In this document: positions 11,200 through 23,540 of the stretch, in pieces | Layout of the letters: the number at the start of each line of letters is the position of its first letter | How positions within the stretch are numbered: position 1 is the first letter of the stretch | NCBI GenBank assembly: GCA_035578175.1 | Contig: JAQMRL010000012.1 | Span: 23,554,960-23,618,959, forward strand | Source: Catonia carolina | Lineage: Eukaryota; Arthropoda; Insecta; Hemiptera; Achilidae | Direction: 5' to 3' | Length of the DNA: 64,000 nucleotides | Position numbers and translations under genes: made by a program | The notes under the pieces: model-generated | Seen by the model: the letters and a program-made list of their open reading frames with translations, nothing else | What the model was told of the DNA's origin: nothing | Databases searched by the model: none

Positions 11200-11885
11200 T
11201 TGTAAGTGGGATTTAGTTAAATTGAGTGCGAAATAATCTTGTCACTACTTAAGTTCATTTAATGTCATTGATTTATTGTTTATTATAATTACGGTAGTTT
11301 ATTAATTATTATAAGTATCAATTTAATTGTAGTAATTATAATTTATTAGCAGATTTAAGTAAGACTAGTACTTGTAACTTATACTTTGTAATTAATTCTT
11401 GTTTGTAATTTTAAACGATAGTTTGTTAATTATTTATTTTACCCAGATCCCGGAACTGTTTTTAGCAATAAGTGTTAAGTATATTATAATGTTTGTACCA
11501 TCGGAAGTGTCTGTATAGGACGAATTGGGGTCAAGGCGGAGCTGAGCCGATGCAGTCTTTTTCTGCTATCAACCACAATAATTCAAATAACGTGTGGAAG
11601 TCTGTATTTTCTATTATTAGAGAACCACTATAATTTTACTTCTACTTACGCCTTGAATCGGAATAAATTATAAAACCTTCGGTGATATTATTAACGGTTA
11701 TATCAGTAATGTTTTTATAGTTCTATTAGAAATCAGCTGCTGAAATATTTGTTTTGTCAGTACAAGTCGCACCAAAAATCCACTTTTGCGGCTGCACACG
11801 TCCAGCATCAATATTTTGCACGGAGAACAAACATTCGTCTACTTTTACTACTAATCCAAACCAGACTTGCCAAACCTACAACTGT
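11200..11885. other. AT-rich spacer between two RT fragments
   Basis: Nothing firm. The short string TTACCCAGATCCCG (~11438-11453) recurs with one change near 32822-32835, so part of this may be an undefined repeat. Confidence 0.35.
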
Positions 11886-11889
11886 TATT

Positions 11890-12527
11890 TTTTGTGAGAC
11901 GAGCTCACACAGTTACTGGATCCCGGGTGTAACCATTGTTTCTACAGCTTCTCTCCATACATTAGCCAAATGGTTACTGCTTTTTTTATACTTTATGATA
12001 TCCGTTATATTTTTAATTTGTAAGGGTAGCAGATTAAGCAGCTTGGGTGCTAAGTAGCAGAAATGCCTTTGGTATAAAGTTTTTTGCGCCTTATGTAAAA
12101 GAAGTGATCCTCTTAATGGTGGGTTCCAATATTAAAATAATTTATATTTTTAAAAGAGTAAATATGAGCTTCTCTCGCAAATATTTGGCGGATATCATGT
12201 AAGCTAAATTCTTGAAAAAGTTGCCCGATGGATACGTAGGTTGGTTTTTTTTTAATTATTCGTAAAATCAGCTTCTGAACTTTCTGTAGAGGGTTTAAAG
12301 AAGAGAAGTTAGCACCACCCCACCCTATTACATCGTAGGTTAGTACCGACTGCACGATGGGTAAGTAAACAATTTTTTAATGTCTTCTTTAAATTTCTTG
12401 AATGTAAATACCAATTTTCTTGACGCTTACAAAGACCTTGAATGTGCTCATCCCATTTAAGAAGGGAATATGTACCTGATTGAGAGAGAATATATTTTAT
12501 AAATTTACAACGGCAAACCGTTTTCAA
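11890..12527 (-). pseudogene. C-terminal RT fragment, copy 2 of the same family
   Basis: Same retrotransposon family and orientation as the fragment at 10421-11195, and shorter. Minus-strand pieces read ILSQSGTYSLLKWDEHIQGL, SVLTYDVIGWGG and LFQEFSLHDIRQIFAREAHI, separated by frameshifts. The 3' end shares GACGAGCTCACA and the following UTR-like sequence with copy 1. Homologous positions lie about 1.5 kb apart, so this is either two independent insertions or a local tandem duplication. Confidence 0.7.
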
Positions 12528-12869
12528 AATTCCTTAAGCCGGGAAATCGTTATTTTTTAGTAATCATGGAAATTAATGAGTTCCACCATCTGTTGGATTA
12601 AAATACAAAATATAAAGGATCCTGGAAGAATGAAAAATAAGCAAGTTAATGGGAAACAAATAGGGCTATTATTTAGGAAGTAATCTACTTGCCTGAAATC
12701 CTCAAATATTGATTTAGGAATTAGGGAGGCGTTATTAAAGACTTTTATCTACACAGAGTTAAGCTCCGGTACAAAATACGAGAAGAAATCGTTGAAAAAT
12801 GGAACGACTTACGAAGAAAAATAATTTGAGACGAACTTTTTTCAAATATAAATTACGGTAAACCAAATC
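12528..12869. other. AT-rich spacer, nothing recognised
   Basis: No feature supported. Confidence 0.35.
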
Positions 12870-14206
12870 TTTTTACTTCCTCTTGCCCTGTATGAATATA
12901 GCCTACATGAAAAGAAAGTATTTATTGTTTTCATGTCTATTTTTTCAAATCAACTTTTTACTTTCCATACACGTTTTCAGGCCTCCTGAACCCAAAAACA
13001 ACATGTTTTTAGCGATTGTTCTGTGTGCGTGTGTGTGTGTAAAAATAAAGTATCTCAAAAACAGAACATAATACGAAGCTAAAACCTGGAACATAAGTTA
13101 AATACCACTACTGGACCCGACACGAAGATTTTAATCAAAATTAATCAATCGGAAGTAGAAGTTTTTCGAGTTATTTTCCACTTTTACGATTTTATCAAAA
13201 TCGGCTTCTACGATTTTTCTTAAAATCGCCTTATGTGCTACATTCTTTATGATCTTCAAAATAGGGTACTGTCTGTAAAAATGCTGAAATTCTTGGGACG
13301 GCTGTGCTCTCTTAGAAAAAATTGGTTTCTCTAAGATTACACCCTTAATGCATTCCGTTGTGCATTCTAGAGCAAAATATATATATATATATATATAATC
13401 AAAGTTGCAGAACAATAAAAAACTACAAATTGCATTTCAAACTTTTTAAGAAATGTTTTTTTGAAACATTTTTAAATTTTTTGTATAATGCTTAGTTTAG
13501 CGTCAATTAGTGATTTTCTGTAACTTTTATTCATCAAAATCGGTATTAAAACAAGATGTTTTAATATTGCGGCTTTAGTATGTATTTTACGACAAAAAAT
13601 GTAGGCCTATATAAATAAAATTATAGGAAATAATAAGATCTACAACTTCTATCAAGCATTTTATTCTACAGAGCTTAGTTTAGCGTCAGCTAGTCACTTA
13701 GTGGTTTTTTTATATTTTCAAGTCGAACAGAGATTGTTTTTCATTTTGCGTCATTCACTCATGATTAAAATTAGGATACATTTTTAATTTTAATTGTGTA
13801 ATAATGATTAAACATTATTTATTTGTTTTTAATCAAAATCTATTAGTTATTTAGTTTTTTGTAATTTTTTCATCAAAATCGGTAATAAAATGAGATGTTT
13901 TAACTTGGCGGCCTTAGTATGCATTTTACGACAAACATGTATATAATTAAAATTATAGGAAGTAAAAATATCTACAACTTTTATTTCAAACCTTTTCTTC
14001 TACAAAGCTTAGTTTAGCGTCAATTAGTCATTTTCCTAATTTATTCAAGTCGAACAGCGGTTGATTTTCATTTTGCGTTATTCACTTATTAAAATAGGTT
14101 ATGTTTTTTTATTTTACATTTTTTACTAATGAACTAACATTAGTTATCTGTTTTTTAATTACATTGCCAGAAGAAAGTCGTTTGAGTATTTCGCACCGGA
14201 GTTTTT
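12870..14206 (+). mobile_element. HINE-like element copy D, old, with three modules
   Basis: A diverged long copy (~1.34 kb). It begins TTTTACTTCCTCTTGCC and ends near GCCAGAAGAAAGTCG plus a decayed hairpin (TTTGAGTATTTCGCA). The GT tract is short (13022-13040) and there is a (TA)n run at ~13378-13397. It holds three rather than two copies of the internal module (about 13305-13530, 13555-13735 and 13890-14075), each containing the GCTTAGTTTAGCGTCAATTAG block. Confidence 0.75.
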
Positions 14207-15060
14207 TTTTAATCCTATTATTTCAATAAGCGGTTTATTTAAATTCCTTTAACGATTTCGCAGTGGACACAGGATTTAGAATAATGCCGGAGCATTTTAT
14301 GTTTGACAAGTTTAAAAACGAATTCTCACCTCTGTTGAGCTTTTGCTTACAATAAATGAATGGGCTAAATCCGGCTATTGTTCAGCAAACAATATTGTTA
14401 AAAGAATCGCTTTTGTGCTTTTGTCGAATAGATTCAGAGAGGGGATATACCCGATACTCTTCACTGTATTATTGTAAAACACCAGTAATACTTTTATAAA
14501 TTACTCGTATAATAAAAAGGAAAAACCTCTGTATCGAAATACAAAATGCAATGTTTATCTAACCAAAGTTTTAATACATAAATGGTTCCTCAAACCCCCA
14601 GAATTTCTCGGAAATCTATAATTTTCCTTAAAATATTACCTTTAACTCGTTTTACATCCTCACAGTCTATCTATACTGTAACACCTAAGCGTTCGTTTAG
14701 AATCTGGGTATAATAAATCATAAAAAAACTTCCTTTTAACCAATAACAATTATTTATTTACGAAGTTTATAAATTACAATTAAATTAATTAAAAAGCTTA
14801 AACTAACTTAACTAAAAATAGTAATTCTTTAACATTTTTAACAATTACGTCTTACCTACAACCAAATACAACGTGTACTGCAGGCAGACCGTTTCTCTTA
14901 ACGTAAAATATATTAAAAATGTTTTAAAACTTTCTAATAACACTCATTAATGATCGTATGGCAACTTTAACTGAATTGAACTACCGAAAAAAGCTTTATA
15001 TTTACTTATCAGGTTTCTAAAAAGAATAGAAAGACAAAGTAATAAATACACGCCTTACGG
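14207..15060. other. AT-rich, nothing recognised
   Basis: No coding or repeat identity supported. Confidence 0.35.
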
Positions 15061-15067
15061 TTAAAGT

Positions 15068-15685
15068 GCAATGAGTGATGGGAATGGTACGAAAATATGT
15101 TAAACAGTTCAATGAAATACGGACAGCTATCCAAGACGAACCATGAAGTGGCGAAGTTGTCGATGTTACCTGTTGTCAATGATAATTCATCATTGACTGA
15201 CCATTATTGGTTAGGAGAGTGGATGAGAAAATAAAAGAGAACAGATGATTCACCATGACAATGCTTTCAAATGAATTTTTACAAGTTTTGACAACTATTT
15301 TCCTTGAGATTGTAGCCGACCGATTGGGTTGTCACAAGTTGTGTTTCCACCGGGTTCCAAAAATGCTACAGATATGAGCAAAATTAAGTAACTTTACAGT
15401 GCTCTGGCATTTTTTACCCGGTAGAATGATAAAAATTAGGAATTTTTACCGTTTAACTACCTTTTGTTCCTGCACATGAAACGCAAGCTTGATGATAAGC
15501 CCTTTGAATATGATGACGACACAAAAAACGCTGTAAAGTTATAGTTATCTTCACTGGCGGGTTATTTTAAAAAGGGTTAGATGAGCTAGTCACCCGCTAC
15601 AAGTGCATGAAAAATGGTGAAAACTATGTAGAAAAGATGGTTAACCCATCATCTATTAGCCAATATACTGTTATTAAATGACGAA
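15068..15685 (+). pseudogene. mariner transposase remnant, internally deleted
   Basis: A decayed mariner of a different lineage from the one at 6881. The first part (about 15070-15385) translates with stops to MGMVRKYVKQFNEIRTAIQD, VDEKIKENR, then GCHKLCFHRVPKMLTDMSK, which matches the DNA-binding and linker region of mariner transposases. The sequence then jumps to a C-terminal block (about 15465-15660): LFLHMKRKLDDKPFEYDDDT, NAVKL, LSSLAGYF and GENYVEK. The central part that would hold the first two catalytic Asp residues is missing, so the copy is an internal-deletion derivative. Several in-frame stops show age. Confidence 0.7.
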
Positions 15686-15689
15686 AGTG

Positions 15690-17210
15690 TAAGTTCTCAA
15701 CAGTTTGTGTAATAATGACGGTCAATGTACGCGAACACCAGTAAAGATTGTAGTTAAATAGTAGATAAACGTATGAGGGAAAAGTGAGCTATTTAGAGAC
15801 ACAATCCGATTCGTAGGAAATTTCCTATTGATTTGTGAATGTTGTGTTACCACCAAATGCCTATTTTTTTAAAGAAAATCGTGTAAAGGCCGTATCTCAT
15901 CTAAAAATACAGTTATAACAGCGTTTGAAAGCTTGAATGGTAGGAGTACGTATATTGTTCAATAATATTCCTTATAGCAAAATCGGTTGAATTGAATTTG
16001 ACCTGAAAAAAGAGATAAACCCTCTGAGATTCGTAGAATAGCCAATTTTGAGACATTCTTCACAATGAAACTAGGGTGTTCTACTTTATCTTTTTTTATT
16101 TTATTCTATATGCACGTGTTCACAAAATTCCGCTTTCATATAATAACGTATGGCATATAAATAACCGTAGGAATGGGTCAATGATCTCAGCTCAAAGAGA
16201 GCAGTTTTTTCCCTTTCCTTTTTCCACAGACATCCATATTCACTTGACTCTCCACTTATGCTTGATTAGCCGTATAGTGTGGTAAGCGATTTTCTTATTA
16301 GGGCGTTTGATATATCAAATTTTAGACATTTTTCTATAATACCAGGCTAAAAGAAATAAAGATAATTTATCGCCAAATTTTGCAAAAACGCGTGACTTTT
16401 CATATATTTTTACAGATTTTCCGTACATTCGCTGTAACTGGCATAAAAGGAAACAGCGTTTCATGTTTGTTTTTTCTAAAATATCACTCAAAATTTTCTT
16501 TAACGTCTCATAACAATTTCAAAATTTTTGGATAGAAGGTGGATAAAAAGGCAAGTCTTTCGGTGCGATTTCGAAATTAGTGTTAGAAGAGTTATATTCT
16601 CAAACCTATTAATCCCACTAGGGTAAAGGTAAAGATCTTCCACGTAAATAAAAACATTGTCCCAAAAAAAATTTTTTTTTAAACGGTACTTACTGGACAT
16701 GCCTTGTAAAAATGATTAATACAAATTCTGATTTTTTCACGATCACAATCCTGTCTGGGAAACAATATTAACTTCTATAATTTAATCATAAGTTGATCAA
16801 CAATGGAAATCCTATTAATGTTCAATTGAAGTGTAAATTATTCAGGAAACATAACCTATAATCACATCAGCAATATATCCATAACGTATCGCATGTTAAA
16901 TAAATTAATATCTTTCCCCCTATCAATTTAAATTTATAATTTCATTCGTACGCATTTACTGTACAGAGTTCTAATTAAAATTAACCATCCACTTGTCTGT
17001 GTTATATTTGCTATTATTAGCGATCAATTGCTCTATCCGCGTAATGAAAATCAATAATTTTGGACTAATTCTTTCATCTGATTCCTTCTATCGTACGGAA
17101 TAATATTGTCAGTGTCAATGAAGGGCTTATAAGAAGCACGAAACAGTCTTTATAATATGCACTAAAGAGATAAGTTACTCTTGTCCTACAAAGGTTTTTT
17201 TTATTTTATA
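15690..17210. other. AT-rich, nothing recognised
   Basis: Only short frames with no domain. No repeat boundary seen. Confidence 0.4.
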
Positions 17211-17340
17211 TTTTTACTTCCTCTTGCCTATATGAAGATATTGTTTTCATGTCGATTTTTCGAAATTGAGTTTTCACCGGATGATATTCTCGTTATCAGA
17301 CCCTGTGAACTCAAAAACATGTTTTTAGCGATTGGTCTGA
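17211..17340 (+). mobile_element. HINE-like copy E, 5' fragment
   Basis: First ~130 bases only: TTTTTACTTCCTCTTGCC, a shortened hairpin, the TCGATTTTTCGAAATTGA block and ATGTTTTTAGCGATTGGTCTG. It stops exactly where the GT tract would begin, which suggests a break or truncation at the microsatellite. Confidence 0.75.
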
Positions 17341-18360
17341 ACTGATAATTTATATAACTTTATAATTTCGATCACTTCGGATATCCCAGATTTCGGTTAA
17401 ACTAAATTCAGAAAAGTAAATTTCTCCTGTACATCTATTACATTAATATTAAGCAGGTAAGAATAGTAAATTCAGCGAAACATAATGTGCGACATTCTCT
17501 CACTCTGATTATTATCTCTGCGACAGAACTTTACAATGAAACACCTATATAACACATAGATCGATTTAAATGGGTTAAGATTAATACCAAGTTAATTGAC
17601 CTACTAAGAATTTGTATTAAGTCGTAATAAGTCTAAAGTCAACTACTTAATTGCACGTGCTTGAAACTTATATATAACTTAACTTTATCCTACAATCGGT
17701 TCATATATGCAACTTGATATTGCAACTCAATTTATTTGCAAATGTTAATTATAATTAATTGGCAAGGAAAATTGCATTAAATTTCTAGCTATGTCAATAA
17801 ATACTATACAAAATATCAGCCTTGATATAGTTCTTGTCTCAGGTTTTACTCACAACGAAATAAACTTAAGATTAGGTTCGGGTAGGATGTGGGTATAGCC
17901 TAATATAAAAAATAGACTTCTTTAAACAAAATTAATTATTCATTGATATAATTATTATCAAACTTATTCTAATTACATTACTTCAATTAATATAATTCCA
18001 AACCAAAACAATTAATTAACCTTTCTACCGCGTGTTTTACCTCGACGCACACGCATTATTAACGTAATTCAAAAACGGTCCCGTTACTACACAATTTTGA
18101 ATGGCCCGACAACACTTTCCATTCACAATTCAATTACTGACTAACTCACTACATAGGCACCAACTGTTTTTATACTTGGGATCTGATCATTTCTCCAAAA
18201 AATTGAAAACATTGTAGAAGGAATCAAAATAAAAACAACTGGTTTCATTAGTTTCGATTTCCGAGAAATCCCATCTAAAACATTTCACTCATTCCAATCC
18301 ATTGCCTACATTCAATAAAATCCATTCCAAAGAATACACAATTTCTTAAAACGAACAGTT
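17341..18360. other. AT-rich, nothing recognised
   Basis: No ORF or repeat identity supported. Confidence 0.4.
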
Positions 18361-19732
18361 GATTTTTTTTAATTGTAAATGAATATATACGAAGGAAAGT
18401 ATTATTTTCACATGGATTTTTTTCAAATCGAATTTCATCCGAAATACACGTTTTCGGGTCCCCTGAACCCCAAAAAATGTTTTTTTCCGATTGGTGTAAG
18501 TGTGTGTGTGTGTGCGCGCGCGCGTGTGTGTATGTGTGTGTGAGAGAGAGAGAGAGAGAATGAACAAATTATCTCAAGAACGGAATAACTTACGAAGTTG
18601 AAAAATAGAATTTAAGTTAGGGGGGGGGGGACTCGATACGAACATTTCCATCAAAATTAATCAACAGAAAGTAGTAGTTTATTCGTGCAGATTTCCACTT
18701 TTTGAGGTTTCTCAACAACAGCTCCTACGACTTTTTTAAAATCGCCTCATGCATCACATTTTTATACTCTAGAAGATACGACAAGCCTCAAGTCTGCTGA
18801 ATTTCTTGGAGGACCTGTGCTCTCGTAGGAAGAATTCTTTTAATACTGCAACCTTACTATGCATTCCAGAACAAGAAACGAATATAATCATAGTCGTAGA
18901 ACAATAAAAAATGTAAAACTTTTATTTCAAACTGTATTTTTGTACAACGCTTAGTTTAGCTTCAATTTAGGGTTTTCGGTAATTTTTCAACAAAATTGGT
19001 AAAACAAATTAGATTTTTTAATATTGTGGCCTTAATATGCATTTTACAACAAAAGTGGAACTATAATTATAATTAAAGTTATAGGAAATGAAGAAATCCA
19101 CAACTTTTATTTGAAGCATTTTCTTCTACAGAGCCTAGTTTAGTGTGTATTATTAACTTCCCATATTTTTAAGTCGGAAAGAAATTGATTTTCGATTACC
19201 GTCATTCACTCATGATTAAAATTAGGTTATGTTTTTCATTTAACATTCTGCACAAAATTATTCTGCCCATATCATGCAGGTGGATTGTTAAATTATGTGC
19301 ATTGATCTGCTAGTTCCAAGGCTACAAAAAATAGTTATGTTTCTTATTACATGTTCAGACAATTATATGACTGAAGCATTTAAGAGCAGAAGAGGTAGAG
19401 GTGTAAAAGATACTAGTCAGAGTTATCTTCTGTGAGAGTAATGAATTTCATTAACAGCTAAATCGTGAATGAAATGAAAGAGTAATTTGCAGGGGGAAAA
19501 GTAGATGCTTTTCAGAGGGCCCGGCATGCTGATAACCATACTTTTCCACTCAGTGAGGAAGGCAAGGTAAACAACCTCACTCCTCGTTTTACTTAGTAAA
19601 ATCTCTACAGGTTCAAACCAGCCTTTTGGGTAATTACCTAAACAACACTAATGACCAAACGTAGGTTATAATATTTTCTATTTTTATTGTATTAGCAAGA
19701 GAAAGTTGTGTGAATGTTTCACACCAGATTAT
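18361..19732 (+). mobile_element. HINE-like copy F, 5'-decayed, interrupted by SINE-B
   Basis: It lacks the 5' subterminal repeat but has the GAATATATACGAAGG start region, a mixed (GT)/(GC)/(GA) tract (18499-18559), both modules and the 3' end GCAAGAGAAAGTTGTGTG with hairpin and CAGATTATT. A SINE-B copy (19266-19652) separates the second module from the 3' terminus. Confidence 0.75.
19266..19652 (+). repeat. SINE-B copy 2
   Basis: Near full length, starting around CCATATCATGCAGGTGGA and ending CAGCCTTTTGGGTAATTACC then AAACAACAC. It is inserted in HINE copy F shortly before its 3' end. It contains GGCTACAAAAAATAGTTATG and GGTTCAAACCAGCC, which is B-box-like. Confidence 0.7.
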
Positions 19733-20639
19733 TCCGAAGGAAATCTGTATTCCCACTTCGCAAAATAAATAAAACTAAATTAATTCAGCTGTATGAGGCC
19801 AGCAATAAGCCCACTCGTACTGCGGGCGTTATAGCTAATAAATTATTCGACTTGTATTCCCACTAACAACTTTTTGTTTTACAACATACTACGGTAAGTT
19901 ATAACTGCACATGTCACACAGTAGAATACGACTTTAAACATGAACTATTTAACTCTAAAGCGTGAGATTGCACTACTGAACAACTTCTGTGAAACTTGTT
20001 TCATAATGAGAGTTAAACTTTTTAAAGAGATAAAACATATGATATTAATGAAGCTAAGGCATACACATGTTATGTAACTTTCATATTATTTAAGTAGGTA
20101 AATGAAATCGCATGTTTGCTGGTTTGACTTCAAGACTGTTTTAGATCTAAAAAAAATCTACTACTTCATTAGTATAGATAATGAAGAATTTAAGTCAGTA
20201 AGAAGTTTTACTAAGCAGGAAATCGGTTATACAGGAGGTCCCTTAAGTCTTTCCATTCTACAGAAAAACCTGTTGTCAAACACTTACACTATTTTTTCTT
20301 ACCAGTGTCAATATCCTATATTAGTCGGACTAATGAAAGAAAATACTTGAGTTCAGACAGCCGTATCTTTTTAATTACTAATTGCAGAAACTTGTGCCAG
20401 ATATCAAATTAAAGTCTGTTTTGTTCTTATTTAGGATATTACAAAAAGTCAGATATTTTTTAAATTACGCCTGATGCGATGTTTATGTAGACACAGAAAC
20501 CGCAGAAAACACGATTTTTACGGTTTATGTTTGGATAACTCATTTTCCAGCTTCGGTAACTTCAGTAATAATATTTTCTAAAATATGCAGTTTAAATATA
20601 TCAAAATTGTTTTTTAGTATAATTAACAATTTTACAGTA
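19733..20639. other. AT-rich, one 82-codon frame of unknown meaning
   Basis: A plus-strand frame at 20102-20350 has no recognisable domain and no supporting signals. It could be chance or part of the retrotransposon remnant that follows. Confidence 0.35.
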
Positions 20640-21033
20640 TCAAGCCAATAATTTACATCATGCGAAAGAAACTAATATTTCTTTCTTCGGGCATTTACTT
20701 AGAATACCGGACAATCGAGTAACTAAACAACTCATTTCTATAATTAACTCGTGGAAAAATCCTCCCAGGTTTTTGGCCGAAATAAAGCATGATATGCAAG
20801 AACTCAACATTACAGAACAAGATCTTTTAGAAAAATCTGAACAGCTTAAGTTGCTTAAAGATAAAGACACAAGAGTCGAAAACACTCGAGCTCCGTCATC
20901 AATGATTTGTACCGATAAAATCAGTCAGATCAGATCCCAAAACATGAAGAATTATTGGGAAAAGCGATACAATCCTAAAACCAAACCAATAAGGATTTCT
21001 GGATTTGATTCAAGTGGTCCAATGAGGCCGTAA
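20640..21033 (+). pseudogene. RTE-like retrotransposon 3' coding fragment
   Basis: Reading from about 20655, the frames give FFGHLLRIPDNRVTKQLI, then NSWKNPPRFLAEIKHDMQEL and later SQNMKNYWEKRYNPK. These fit the extreme C terminus of RTE-like reverse transcriptases (a GHLxRMxxNRLT block followed by WxxEIxKDLxEL). No RT core is present. A 5'-truncated insertion is the simplest reading. It abuts an opposite-strand fragment of a related family at 21163. Confidence 0.6.
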
Positions 21034-21162
21034 AAGTAAAAAAAGAAGAAAAACAGTTTTACAAGCGACGTTAATTAACGCTAATATTGAAAAACTTCGA
21101 TTAATATAAATGATAGAAACCGGAAAATTAAATAGAAAATATTTGTATTTGAATTCTAACCA

Positions 21163-21840
21163 GTGTATAGAGCGAATGGTAGACCATATTATGTGACTTT
21201 AAACGTATCTGGAAGCTCTTGCTGCAGGCCCATATTCGTAGTATTCGTACTGTATGCTTTACTCCTTTCTTCTGTCCACCTGGTGTCTTGTTTCTGCTCT
21301 TCATTGAAACCCTTAAAGTCCGTAATTAGTTGTCGGAATTTGGTTCGGTTCATTAAGACTTCTCGGTTTATTTCGTTTTTCTCAATATCCTTAATGACTT
21401 TTTTAAACCATTTATCTGGCACCTAAATCTTTTGTTTAGTGTCTTAAGCATGTTTTTGTCAACCAATTGTCTTCCATTCTATATAGGTATCCATATAATT
21501 TTGGATTTTTGTCTTCTGTTTCCAATCGTTTCCATTAATCGTTCTTTTTCAATTATACAGTTCTTCTCGACCTCGTAACCTATGTTATCCATCTACTACC
21601 TTCAGCCCTTTATCTTGCTGAAGATCTTTCTCTCAAATTTCTCTGCTTCTCTTAGACTAGTCTTCCCGGTCATTCTAAGGTACTCAACTCCCCGTACAGA
21701 CAAAAGTTTTATTACTGTATTATAATATCTAAACTTGGCTTGCCTTGAGAGTGCTTTCTTCTTATACAGCTGGTGAAAGTGTCAAGTGTTGGGGCAAGTA
21801 TATACAAAATTTTGTTTGTCCAAAATGCCTTCCGCCTTCT
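21163..21840 (-). pseudogene. RTE-like 3' fragment, minus strand
   Basis: The best minus-strand frame (21422-21189) reads MPDKWFKKVIKDIEKNEINR, then MNRTKFRQLITDFKGFNE and DTRWTEERSKAYS, the C-terminal tail of an RTE-like RT. Upstream on the minus strand (to ~21840) are decayed equivalents of the ERKILRKI and RLMETIGNRR regions. The same tail occurs at 27060-27545 (plus) and 30245-30690 (minus). Confidence 0.65.
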
Positions 21841-22112
21841 TTATTTCGGATAACGGAGGTTATACTGTAGTTATAAATAAAAAACCAAAGTATTGTAACG
21901 GTATCCACAAATCAATAGATCTTATTTTTCATTTGTATTTTATATTTTTTAGGTAGACATATTTTATTTCTGACTAGATCATAACATAAAATTCTTCTAA
22001 TCCTTATATCCTGACCAAGTGGTTCTAATGGTAAAGTTGTCGCCATAAGTCAGCTGTTTAAGAGTGTTGATTTGGAGGTGGAGACGAAGTTACGTGGTTT
22101 GAGTTCTAGTTA

Positions 22113-23332
22113 AGGCCACTCCACATTGGTGTAGCGTCGCTTGAGCGACCATCGTGGACCTATCTTGTAATGTAATCTAATGGTGCATTTCAGACTGGCG
22201 TAGCGTCGCGTCGCTCGAGCTACGTAATACGTGTATCTCTGGCTACGCCTGCATTCGTAGCGTCGAAAACGCAGCTTGGCTCGTGCATGCACGTTGCGTC
22301 TGTCAACCACGTGCTCCATTGACAGCTGTTCTGGTTGCTGTCTGATACACCAAAAGTCTCTCGCTGCGAACGCTCTAGTTGCACTAGAAAAGCTATGTCA
22401 CAATAATAAACCAAGTGACGCAGCATCCCATTGTGGAACTGTTCAAGATTATAATACAGGGACGCTAACATATGCGACTTAACTTAGGAAGAAGTTTCCA
22501 ACATTTTAGAGAAACCAAGCATAGTAATTCTGTTTCATTTAGTATGTAAGCCGTTTAAATGCCCAGTGTGCATGATATTTTATAAATGGGCATTTGCCCG
22601 GGAGTTTAGAGAAAGCAATTTTAAGCAGGCTATCAAAAATATGGGTAAAGATAGGGTAAAAGATTTTTGCTTTAAATTTTAATTGACAGTAAATTTCTAG
22701 AGCTTGTAAAATTAGAATGCCAAAGTCACACGTGTAGCGACAAACAATAAGCAATCCGTGAAACAAGAAAAGCGTCAACTAGTGTAAAAAAGACGAATGC
22801 TTTTTACACTGGCAACTAAAAATCTAGTTTCAAATGAAAAACACTGAAATAAGAAACAAAAGACAAGCGTTTAAAAAACAAAAGACGATCTATTAAATTT
22901 AAATTTTACAACAAAAAGTTAAGAAAATTTGAATTTTATTAATTAGAAAATACTTTATTTGTGACGTAAATCATAAATTAAATTAAATTAACCGAAATTT
23001 GATCGTGCCATCGGTTAATCATGCTATTCATGTCATTTTTTTCTGTATGTATCATCACATTGGGTGGTTATATGCTTTTGTAGTATAGTTCCCAATAAAT
23101 TGAGAAATTAAGTTTAAAAACCCCGAAAATCAACGTGCAGTGTTTACTACAGCACATTTTATTAACAACTCTTGATCAAATAAAAAAAAAATTGAAAACG
23201 TAGGTTTAGGACGTCGTTTTCGATCTGTTCGGTCCGTATAGCGAGTATTAATAATCAATACAAGCAACGTTTTCTTAAAACGTCGCACGAGCGATGTCAC
23301 TCGAGCGACGCTACGACAATGTCAAATGGCCT
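22113..23332 (-). mobile_element. PIF/Harbinger-like MITE with palindromic TIRs, copy 1
   Basis: Ends begin AGGCC and carry CACATTGGTGTAGCGTCGC on the left and the complementary GCGACGCTACGACAATGTC on the right. Both TIRs contain a nested palindrome of the type GTCGCTxxAGCGAC. Flanks are TTA (22110-22112) and TTG (23333-23335), compatible with the 3-bp TWA duplication of PIF/Harbinger elements. A second copy at 61123-61818 is the reverse complement in orientation and lacks a ~500-bp segment present here (about 22182-22690). No transposase is seen. Confidence 0.7.
22182..22690. mobile_element. Inner insertion within the MITE
   Basis: The other MITE copy is continuous across this point. The insert starts GGTGCATTTCAGACTGG followed by its own GCGTAGCGTCGCGTCGCTCG, so it resembles a second, related TIR. 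Its far end is not clearly inverted-repeated. It may be a nested relative or a rearranged duplicate. Confidence 0.4.
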
Positions 23333-23540
23333 TTGAGGTAGTTACATTTATACGGATTTGAATACTAGACAGTGGTTACCGATGTACTTTTGATGGTTGG
23401 GGTTGAATTAACCAGACTCTCTCAGGATTATTTGGCCTGAGTCTTTAAACGACTACACATCATTCATATCTTCATCTCACTGGGTCATGGAGTTGCGTAT
23501 TTTTCTTAAATTGAACAGATTGCAACATTAGGGGTTGAAA

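Larger units (their letters stand above)
22013..23540 (+). repeat. tRNA-derived SINE-A, split by a MITE
   Basis: The head (22013-22112) has an A-box-like GTGGTTCTAATGGTAAAG and a B-box-like GGTTTGAGTTCTAG. The body resumes after the MITE at 23333 with GATTTGAATACTAGACAG, GGTTGGGGTTGAATTAACCA, CCTGAGTCTTTAAACGACTA and a 3' region TTGAACAGATTGCAAC. The same body occurs on the minus strand at 34445 and 36478. Joining the two halves restores the expected order, so the MITE arrived after the SINE. Confidence 0.7.
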
